Assembly: GCF_963675165.1 (NCBI RefSeq)
Contig: NC_087386.1
Coordinates: 214,001-278,000, forward strand
Source: Halichondria panicea
Taxonomy: Eukaryota > Porifera > Demospongiae > Suberitida > Halichondriidae
Length of the DNA stretch: 64,000 bases
Reading direction: 5' to 3'
The position numbers and the translations under genes are program-made. This document shows, piece by piece, positions 54,901 to 64,000 of the stretch (the first letter of the stretch is position 1; each line of letters starts with the position of its first letter). The notes below the pieces were generated by a model. That model saw only the letters and a program-made list of their open reading frames with translations. It did not search any database and had not been told where the DNA came from.

Positions 54901-57900
54901 TCACCCTATCACACGAATCTCTCCATCATCTTGGTCGTCCTCATTTTTGTCATCCTTATTATCTTTTGTTGGGTCACAGTCGGGTCCCTGCATACACACA
55001 GATAAGAGTGAGGAGACAAGTGGCTGCATGCCCTTGAATGGTGATTACTCACTTCATTGATTTTCTTTTCTAGCATTTTAAAGAACTCCTTCTGAGAATC
55101 AGTAGGTAACCTGCAGAGCAAGTAAATAAATCATTTCATTCTTTGACAAAATCATAACCACTCACAAACGCTTTTGTTGATTTTTTCGTTTCGGTGGTGG
55201 TTTGCGATACTTTGGCCTGGGACTGTGGGGACAGGATCACACACACACACACACACACACACACCCACACACACACACACACACACACATACACGCAGGC
55301 AGACATGTAATAATCACTCAGCCGACTAGCATGCATGAGAGCATAACTCACTTCAATGGCTTTGGTATAGACCGCAGCTGCATACTGTCCTCATCTTGGT
55401 CGTCCTCATCTTTGTCATCATCTTTGTCATCCTTATTCTCATCCTTATCTTTTGTTGGGTCACAGTCGGGTCCCTGCATATACACAGATAAGAGTGAGGA
55501 GACAAGTGGCTGGATGCCCATGAATGGTGATTACTCACTTCATTGATTTTCTTTTCTAGCATTTTAAAGAACTCCTTCTGAGCATCAGTAGGTAACCTGC
55601 AGAGCAAGTCTTTCATTTTAGAACTCATTCTTCGACAAAATCATAACCACTCACAAACGCTTTTGTTGATTTTTTCGTTTTGGTGGTGGTTTGCGATACT
55701 TTGGCCTGGGACTGTGGGGACAGGATCACACACACACACACACACACCCACACACACACACACGCACGCACGCACACATACACATACACGCAGGCAGACA
55801 TGTAATAATCCCTCAGCCGACTAGCTAGCATGAGAGCATAACTCACTTCAATGGCTTTGGTATGGACCGATACACAGGCAGCTGCATATTCTACACACGC
55901 ATAAATTCCATAGTACACACATGAATGAATGCTTGCTACAATAATCAGGAAAATTACTATTTCAGGATCTCTTTGTTTGGGACGTTTTGTGCTTGAAGGT
56001 TTTTCGGGGGGAAGAACACTGGCTATTGGTCCTTTGAGTGACACCTTCTTCCTGGCTCCATCCACTTGTATTAGAGCCAGTATATCCTGGATGAGCTCTT
56101 GGTGAGTGATGGTGGTAGCATTCCTCCTCTTCATGAAATAGGAGTGGGGGATATCCCGTGGGGAGTACTCAGCAGGTGTCCCTGCAACTGTAACACAGTG
56201 CACATGGGTCATGCATGCAGTGCTATACAGTACACATGGGTCATGCATACAGTGCTATAGTTAGGTATAATTATAGCTACTTTGTTGAGCTCTGATGAGC
56301 ATCGGGTGGGCGTTGGGTTCCTCTCCACTGGCTGAGAAGACATCATCAGTCTCAGTATCTGCAGGAACATTCAGTATAACAGAAGGTTGAGTCCTGCATG
56401 TTGTAGGGTCAGGCTACCTGGTTGACCTCCACATAGGAGAGGTGATAGTTGAACCATGGATGGAGTTTCAGCACTGAAGAATAAATCATGCATCACTGCA
56501 GTGGCTTGTTCAGAAGGGGACAAGTCGAGGAAAGATGAAATATTGTCATCATCCACACCTGCGTGATGAATCAGTAGGTCACATGATAACTCTAGTACCA
56601 CTTACCCGGTTGATTATCAAGGTCAAGGTCGAGTGGCTGTACTGCATTACGACGGGTTAACATCTGACGCATCATTAGCAACAAGTTAGTGGCCTTTTGG
56701 GAAAGTGTTAAAGGACTATCTGCCCGCTCATCAGTACCTATATGAACATTCAACCTAGGTCCTCCGTGGGTCTACATAATAGCTACCTTGTTGAGCTCTA
56801 GTGCTGAGTGGTCGTTTTGCAACAGCGGGAGAACCATCACTGATGAAAATACTGGTTACATTTTGTGAAGGCCAAGGATAAGAGGCCCCGTCATCAGCAT
56901 CTGCATAGGAACAATCAGTACACATGCATGGTTTATGGTGTTCATTATATTATAGTATATAGCTATATACCTTCAGTGCAGGCACTCCTGGATCTGTGCT
57001 TGGGAGAGCGGAGAGCGGTATCAGCAAACATCCTCAGTATCAACTCTTCTAGCTCTTTGGAGTAAAAGGATGGAGGGACATCGGAGGAACTCTCACTGAT
57101 GACAATGCTGGGTATATTGTGGGAAGGAGGAGGGGGAACATCAGAGGAGGACTGGTCCGTCCCTGCATGCATTATATGAACATCTTATAGTAGGTCATGA
57201 TGATTGATTCACTGCTACTGTTGTGCAGTAGCTACCTTGTTGAGCTCCAGTGTCGGGTGGTTGTGCTGGAGTGGAGGGATAGCCACCTCTGAAGAAAACA
57301 TTGGGTACAGTAAGCTGTTGGGAAGGTCTGCCAGCACCTGCATGCATGCATAGTATATAGTTGGGCTATTGTGTTCATTGTAGCTACCTTGTTGAGCTCC
57401 AGTGTTGAGTGGATGTACTGCAGTGGAGAACCTGCGTGGGGGGGAAGTAACACTGGCGCAGATGCTGGGTACATTCTTGGAAGGAGATGAGGAGGGGACA
57501 TCAGAGGAAGACTGGTCCGTCCCTGAATGCATAGGTCATGGTTTGATATTCACTGCTACACTGGTCCAGACGAGGACACGATGAACCTAATTAACTAATT
57601 ATTACGATCTTTTAATGAAATTCTTTGAATGATTTGTCTTATAACCTCTCTACATATTGGACTGACACAGCAGAGCTAGAGCTAGAGCAAGGTAAGAGTA
57701 ATGGTAGAAGTTCTCCTACTGGAGATACCCCTAGGCCAGGTTGTCAGAATGTGAAGGTAATAGGACCCCATTTTTACTCTGTGTCTGCAAGAACTGCCTG
57801 TCACTCATACTACAGTTTATACAGTACTGTTATGTGTGTCCAATATGTAGAGGTTACAAAGAAAAGACAAATTATTCAAAGAATTTTATTAAAGGTCGTA

Positions 57901-58893
57901 ATAATATTATTACTGTGACGTAGCTAGTTATCTAATTAAGGTAATAGTGTCCTCCTCCTCTGGGTCTGATACTGGTCTACCTTGTTGAGCAGTGTCCTCC
58001 TCCTCTGGGTCTGATACTGGTCTACCTTGTTGAGCAGTGTCCTCCTCCTCTGGGTCTGATACTGGTCTACCTTGTTGAGCAGTGTCCTCCTCCTCTGGGT
58101 CAGATACTGGTCTACCTTGTTGAGCTCCAGTGTCTGGTGGTTGTGCTGGAGTGGGAGGAGGACTACCACTGAAGAAAACACTGGGTACAGTAAGCTATTG
58201 GGAAGGTCTGCCAGCACCTGCATGCATAGTATATAGTTGGGCTATTGTGTTCATTGTAGCTACCTAGATGAGCTCCAGTGTTGAGTGGATGTACTGCAGT
58301 GGAGAACCTGCGTGGGGGGGAAGTAACACTGGCGCAGATGCTGGGTACATTTTGTGAGGAGGGGACATCAGAGGAAGACTGGTCCGTCCCTGCATGCATA
58401 AGTCATGGTTTGATATTCACTGCTACTGTTGTGTAATAGCCACCTTGTTGAGCTGCTCCAGTGTCTGGTGGTTGTGCTGCAGAAAGGCTGAAACTATCAC
58501 TGAAGAACATGTCTGGGATGTGTTGGGGACGTCTGAACATGATAGCACCTGCAGTTAGAGTAAAGGAAGACTTATAATTAATAATTACCGTATAGCGGGT
58601 TATTTTCGTATGGTGGAATTTTCGTACATTTCGGATTGAAGAGCATCATACGTATGAAAATTAAAACTATACTACTGCAATAGATTCAAAATACGAATGG
58701 GTCGTTCATACGAAAATTTACAGCAACAAAAATTCCCCGCTATACGGTATATCAGTATCTGCAGTACAGTACAGGTCATTGGGCTTACTAGTGTAGCTTT
58801 CTTGCCGAGCTGGGAATCGATTCCCGATGAACACTTGCATGTTGGGTGGCTGTTGGGAGGGTACATCAGCAGCCCTGTCAGCATCAGCAGGAT
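54901..58893 (-). CDS. Modular Ser/Pro-rich protein, copy A (5' end unresolved, one nonsense codon)
   Basis: Exons (minus, from 5'): 58893-58789, about 58551-58453, about 58393-58272, about 58218-57950, 57522-57388, 57337-57236, 57162-56971, 56900-56787, 56737-56606, 56558-56418, 56358-56281, 56181-55958, 55890-55847, 55711-55655, 55596-55539, 55473-55352, 55222-55166, 55110-55053, 54987-54901. Upstream exons start with two codon bases and end with one (phase 1-1), so any can be skipped or repeated in frame. Modules repeat themes such as GTDQSSSDVP, NVPSIC or NIPSIVIS, and TGAQQG. The C-terminal part has a helix (QKEFFKMLEKKINE), a basic Pro/Lys exon (PRPKYRKPPPKRK) and an acidic Asp/Lys tail ending at TGA 54901. 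No known domain is recognised; it is probably disordered. The exon at 58218 reads CAATAG where copy B has CAACAG, a stop in frame. Confidence 0.6.
54987..55711 (-). repeat. Internal tandem duplication of a three-exon cassette
   Basis: The exons encoding LPTDxQKEFFKMLEKKINE, GPDCDPTKD and PRPKYRKPPPKRK, with their introns and AC tracts, occur twice (about 55053-55222 plus 54901-54987, and 55352-55711). Copy B at 60.7-61.1 kb has the cassette once. Confidence 0.88.
57950..58125 (-). repeat. 45-bp in-frame repeat x4 with embedded donor motifs
   Basis: The coding strand repeats CAACAAG|GTAGACCAG within a 45-bp unit, encoding AQQGRPVSDPEEEDT if read through. Each unit restarts the exon end CAACAAG plus GT. 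Copy B has two units. Confidence 0.88.
58588..58750. mobile_element. MITE-like element, CGTATAGCGGGTA family
   Basis: The ends ACCGTATAGCGGG and CCCGCTATACGGTAT are inverted. The interior has TTTTCGTA and TACGAAAATT arms. It is about 163 bp, lies between modular exons of copy A, and appears absent from what is visible of copy B. Confidence 0.88.
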
Positions 58894-59639
58894 CTAGAAA
58901 CATTCAGCCTGAGTCAAGTGGGTCTCATGGATCTATTGGGCACTTTTAGCTACCTTGTTGAGCTCCAGTGTCGTCGAGTGGTTGCACTGCAATGGAGGGC
59001 CTGGAGGCAGAACAACCCATACCGCAGACTGATCAGCCTCAACACCACTGCAAGATGAGCACACAATCCTGACAGGTCTCTTTGTGAAGGACTCGCTGGC
59101 AGCAGTCACAGGAGAGGGAGAGAGAGAAAGAGAGCAGCGGTTGAAGCGTGAACAGTGGTTGAACTGACTTTGCTTGCAGTGTTCCATGCTTTCAACACCT
59201 TGAACAAAGAATCTCTGCAATGCTGAGCAGACACGCCTCCCTTTTGTCACCCGTGATTCACCCACGTGGCTCTGTAAGGAACAGGGGATCAGAGTCACCA
59301 TGCAAAAGCCTTTGGAGAGTGTATGAGAGGACAGCTCCTACGTGGACACGAGGACTGACTGCGAGATTGGCTAGTTCTGGAGGAGGAATACCAGAGTCTA
59401 AGAGGAAAAACGGGAGGAGACAGTTCGATAGGACAGAATCTAAACAAGGTACGGGTCGTCATATTAATTAGTTTGTCAACATCTTACATGTCCCACTGTG
59501 CATATAAGCTTTGTTGGTCTACAGAGCCTAAAATAATATGGGCAGACTACAAATGAAATTTCAAAGGTTCCGTACCCCCTCAGGTATGTATCATGTGTTC
59601 GCATTGTGTTAATGTATAAGTACACTTCCTCTTCTGCAG
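58894..59639. other. Unresolved region upstream of copy A
   Basis: A minus-strand open stretch (59301-58945) is rich in Cys and Ser (CSSCSG) and ends in GAGCTCAACAAG|GTAGCT, like the modular exons, but its phase does not fit a 1-1 exon. It may be a 5' exon, a non-modular exon or a decayed copy. The rest shows no gene. The left edge of duplicated unit B lies near 59640. Confidence 0.45.
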
Positions 59640-60400
59640 AAAACCAACACACACCCACACACACACCACACCACACACACACACCTCACACACACACATA
59701 TACATATACATGTACACCCCCACACACACACACACCTGTATGTGCAGCAATACTGGTCTTGGTCCCAAGAGTAGCCATTGCCTGCAAGATGCCATCAGAT
59801 GTCTTGCTGAGAGTGGCACACCACACGACCGTCTCTCAGCCCAACAAGTCAGTGTCCCTCTGTGTACTATGATGTTACTTTAACCAAGTCAGTGTCCCTC
59901 TGTGTACTATGATGTTACTTTAACCAAGTCAGTGTCCCTCTGTGTACTACGATGTTACCTTAACCTTGTGTAGGTGATGAGCAAGTACCCCAGTCAGTTG
60001 TACCTCCCCTTCAATCATGAGGGAGTGTTTAAGAAAGATGGGGGTATTCTCATGGCGACTAAAGCTGTGGCCACCCTGCAAGTAAGTATAAGAGACTTTG
60101 TGTAGTTGTGGCTTGCTCATTTTGCCATTTATTATTGTTGGGATTTCCCTAACCCTTTTTTAGCTCATTAAAATGAATGTCTTATTGTGAATTTCTAGCT
60201 TATAGAAGCTGTCACATTGCAACGTTGAGCAGTTACATACTTCACTATGTGTGTTCCTTTGCCCCTCCAGGTCACGGGTTCAAGCTGGCTCCAGTGGTGG
60301 GCAAGATACTGACTGAGTTGGCCCTGGACCTGCCTCCATCTTATGACCTGGCACCGTTTAGACTGGACAGATTTACTTGGCAATCTCCTGCCAAGTTGTA
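59640..60400 (+). pseudogene. Truncated third copy of the oxidase gene
   Basis: It contains the AC-rich end of intron 2, exon 3 (from 59749), exon 4 (about 59973-60080) and exon 9 (about 60272-60400, ending AKL and stop). Exons 1, 2 and 5 to 8 are missing. Exon 3 lacks ten bases present in copy 2 (GCTTATGTTT at 52779-52788), breaking the frame. The join AATTTCT|AGCTTATAGAAGCTG shows a direct deletion between intron 4 and intron 8. Confidence 0.88.
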
Positions 60401-60725
60401 GCTTTTGTTAACTAAACTGTGTGGTCTAGGAGTGATTTATTTTGTAATTAAATTTTTATTTTGATATATCGACCTCCTACTACGTCATGTGATCATGGAT
60501 GATACTTTATTATTATGTCGGACAATTTTTCTAATTTCCCATTTCCAGGCGTACAATAGCTAGTTGTTCAATCCAATTAACAGTCAATATTCTTATGTCA
60601 ATGAATGTTGAAATTAATTTTGAGAAGCAATTAATTGTTTAAAATTTAAAAAGAAATAGAGATGAAATCAAAATGAATTGAATTGTTGCCTAGTAACGAT
60701 ACAGTCAGTCCATAGCCGAGGTGAT

Positions 60726-63700
60726 TCACCCTATCACACGAATCTCTCCATCATCTTGGTCGTCCTCATCTTTGTCATCCTTATTCTCATCCTTATCTTT
60801 TGTTGGGTCACAGTCGGGTCCCTGCATACACACAGATAAGAGTGAGGAGACAAGTGGCTGCATGCCCTTGAATGGTGATTACTCACTTCATTGATTTTCT
60901 TTTCTAGCATTTTAAAGAACTCCTTCTGAGAATCAGTAGGTAACCTGCAGAGCAAGTAAATAAATTTTCATTTTAGAACGTATTCTTCGACAAAATCACA
61001 ACCACTCACAAACGCTTTTGTTGATATTTCTGTTTCGGTGGTGGTTTGCGATACTTCGGCCTGGGACTGTGGGGACAAGATCACACCCACACACACACGC
61101 ACACACACACACACGCACACACATACACACACACACGCAGGCAGACGCACACACACACACGCACGCAGACGTGCAATAATCACTCAGCCGACTAGCTAGT
61201 ATGCATGAGAGCACAACTCACTTCAATGGCTTTGGTATGGACTGATACACAGGCAGCTGCATATTCTACACACGCATAAATTCCATAGTACACACATGAA
61301 TGAATACTTGCTACAATAATAAACTTACTATTTCAGGATATCTATGTTCGGGACTTGAAGGTTTTTCGGGGGGAAGAACACTGGCTATTGGTCCTTTGAG
61401 TGATGACACCTTCTTCCTAGCTCCATCCACTTGTATTAGAGCCAGTATATCCTGGATGAGCTCTTGGTGAGTGATGGTGGTAGCATTCCTCCTCTTCATG
61501 AAATAGGAGTGGGGGATATCCCGTGGGGAGTACTCAGCAGGTGTCCCTGCAACTGTAACACAGTGCACATAGGTCATGCATGCAGTGCTATAGTTAGGTA
61601 TAATTATAGCTACCTTGTTGAGCTCTGATGAGCATTGGGTGGGCGTTGGGTTCCTCTCCACTGGCTGAGAAGACATCATCAGTCTCAGTATCTGCAGGAA
61701 CATTCAGTATAACAGAAGATTGAGTCCTGTTGTAGGGTCAGGCTACCTAGTTGACCTCCACATAGGAGAGGTGATAGTTGAACCATGGATGGAGTTTCAG
61801 CACTGAAGAATAAATCATGCATCACTGCAGTGGCTTGTTCAGAAGGGGACAAGTCGAGGAAAGGTGAAATATTGTCATCATCCACACCTGCGTGATGAAT
61901 CAGTAGGTCACATGATAACTCTAGTATCACTTACCCGGTTGCAACTCAAGGTAAAGGTCGAGTGGCTGTACTTTATGACGGGATAACATCTGGCGCATCA
62001 TTAGCAACAAGTTAGTGGCCTTTTGGGAAAATGTTAAAGGGCTATCTGCTCGCTCATCAGTACCTATATGAACATTCAACCTAGGTCCTCCGTGGGTCTA
62101 CATAATAGCTACCTTGTTGCGCTCTAGTGCTGAGTGGTCGTTTTGCAACAGCGGAAGAACCATCATTGATGAAAATTACATTTTGTGAAGGCCAAGGATA
62201 AGAGGCCCCGTCATCAGCATCTGCATAGGAACAATCAGTAAACATGCATGGTTTATGGTGTTCATTATCATTATATATAGCTATATACCTTCAGTGCAGG
62301 CCCTCCTGGATCTGTGCTTGGGAGAGCGGAGAGCGGCATCAGCAAACATCTTCAGTATCAACTCTTCTAGCTCTTCGGAGTGAAAGGATGGAGGGACATC
62401 AGAGGAACTCTCACTGATGACAATGCTGGGTATATTGTGGGAAGGAGGAGGGGGGACATCAGAGGAGGACTGGTCCGTTCCTGCATGCATTATATGAACA
62501 TCTTAGTAGGTCATGATGATTGATTCACTGCTACTGTTATGTAGTAGCTACCTTGCTGAGCTCCAGTGTCTGGTGGTTGTGCTGGAGTGGAGGGGGAGCC
62601 ACCACTGAAGAAAACACTGGGTACAGTAAGCTGTTGGGAAGGTCTTCCAGCACCTGCATGCATGAACATTCAGTATAATTATTAGAAATCGTGTTATTAT
62701 AGCTACCTAGTTGAGCTCCAGTGTTGAGTGGATGTACTGCAGTGGAGAACCTGCGTGGGGGGGAAGTAACACTGACGCAGATGCTGGGTACATTCTTGGA
62801 AGGAGATGAGGAGGGGACATCAGAGGAAGACTGGTCCGTCCCTGAATGCATAGGTCATGGTTTGATATTCACTGCTACACTGGTCCAGACGAGGACACAA
62901 TGAACCTAATTAACTAATTATTACGATCTTTTAATGAAATTCTTTGAATGATTTGTCTTATATCCTCTACATATTGGACTGACACAGCAGAGCTAGAGCT
63001 AGAGCAAGGTAAGAGTAATGGTAGAAGTTCTCCTACTGGAGATACCCCTATGGCCCTATATTGCCAGAATGTGAAGGCAATAGGACCCCTATAAGAATTA
63101 ATTTTCCTCTGTGCCTGCAAGAATTGCCTCTCACTCATACTACAGCTTATACAGTGCTGTTATGTGTGTCCAATATGTAGAGGTTACAAAGAAAGAAAAG
63201 ACAAATCATTCATTATTTTAAAGGTCGTAATAATATTATTACTGTGCCGTAGCTAATTATCTAATTAAGGTAATAGTGTCCTCCTCCTCTGGGTCTGATA
63301 CTGGTCTACCTTGTTGAGCAGTGTCCTCCTCCGCTGGGTCTGATACTGGTCTACCTTGCTGAGCTCCAGTGTCTGGTGGTTGTGCTGGAGTGGGAGGAGG
63401 ACTACCACTGAAGAAAACATTGGGTACAGTAAGCTGTTGGGAAGGTCTGCCAGCACCTGCATGCATGCATAGTATATAGTTGGGCTATTGTGTTCATTGT
63501 AGCTACCTTGTTGAGCTCCAGTGTTGAGTGGATGTACTGCAGTGGAGAACCTGCGTGGGGAACTAACACTGACGCAGATGCTGGGTAGATTTTGTGAGGA
63601 GGGGACATCAGAGGAAGACTGGTCCGTCCCTGCATGCATAAGTCATGGTTTGATATTCACTGCTACTGTTGTGTAGTAGCAACCTTGTTGAGCTCCAGTG

Positions 63701-64000
63701 TTTGGTGGTTGTGCTGCAGTAGAAGGGCCGGGACCACCACTGAAGAAAACACTGGGGGTTGTTTGGGGAGGCCTTTCACCACCTGCATGCATGAACATTT
63801 AGTACAGGAAACTGCTATTCATAAGAGTATATATAGCTATACCTTCAGCCCCAGTTTGGAGTGGATGCACTGCAGCGAAGGACATGTGTTTGCGTCGGCG
63901 GGAATCAAGGGCAAGCATCCTTTCAATCTCTTCTTGAGAATCGGAGGCTGAAGAATATTTCTTTGTTCCTGCATGCATATAATTATCATGAACATTCAGT
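60726..64000 (-). CDS. Modular Ser/Pro-rich protein, copy B (5' end outside window)
   Basis: It has the same modules as copy A in the same order: terminal acidic exon (60726-about 60822), helix exon (about 60889-60946), basic Pro/Lys exon, the exon with IPKPL, the exon with TPAEYSPRDIPHSYF (about 61330-61556), TETDDVF, VDDDNIS, TDERAD, the ADDGASYPW region, CTEG exon (about 62289-62480), TVPNVFF exons and GTDQSSSDVP exons. The first exon seen, about 63970-63843, encodes SDSQEEIERMLALDSRRRKH. The exon that carries a stop in copy A reads CAG here, so copy B is the better candidate for a functional gene. No function is recognised. Confidence 0.6.

Noticed and set aside
58933-59301. 122-residue Cys-containing frame as a complete gene
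   Set aside because: It lacks a clear start, ends in the modular-exon donor sequence out of the expected phase, and may be partly intron; it is kept only as an unresolved region.

Overview
This window is animal nuclear DNA. It shows GT-AG introns mostly under 500 bp, tightly packed genes on both strands, very long (GT)n and (AC)n tracts, and many short inverted-repeat elements. The gene set (ABCC10-type transporter, class C GABA-B-like receptor, flagellar DRC11 and TMEM232, an LRRK-type ROCO kinase, peroxisomal sarcosine/pipecolate oxidases) points to an early-branching metazoan. Compactness, repeat style and divergence suggest a demosponge such as Amphimedon. That assignment is recognition, not a database result. 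All gene models were joined by hand from splice signals, reading phase and family similarity.

Layout: 1-8.6 kb (+) holds the last 22 exons of an ABCC10/MRP7 half-molecule pair. 8.8-10.3 kb (-) is a single-exon sulfatase. 11.9-18.7 kb (-) is an 18-exon GABA-B-like receptor. 19.5-23.5 kb (+) is TMEM232, with a short ERICH3-like gene (-) tail to tail with it. 25.1-26.5 kb (-) is GHITM/TMBIM5, head to head with DRC11/IQCA1 (+, 26.65-32.2 kb) across 189 bp that contains an RFX X-box-like site. 32.4-33.3 kb (-) is a four-helix membrane protein. 34.1-46.2 kb (-) is a complete 25-exon LRRK1-like kinase (ankyrin-like, LRR, Roc, COR, kinase, WD40). 47-48.4 kb holds mobile-element debris, including a frameshifted RecQ-type helicase. 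49.9-54.6 kb is an inverted pair of FAD amine oxidases of the PIPOX family with peroxisomal C-termini SKL and AKL. 54.9-58.9 kb and 60.7-64 kb (-) are two copies of a gene built from phase 1-1 exons that encode Ser/Pro-rich modules. A truncated third oxidase copy lies between them, so about 52.6-58.4 kb was duplicated into 59.6-63.7 kb.

The most unusual theme is the placement of tandem repeats. At eight or more introns in at least six genes, a minisatellite or short duplication starts exactly at the 5' splice site. It carries copies of the last exon bases plus the GT donor, giving rows of 2 to 16 potential donors. Other arrays abut 3' splice sites. A second theme is patchwork identity between the two inverted oxidase genes: some exons are nearly identical and others about half diverged, as expected from local gene conversion.
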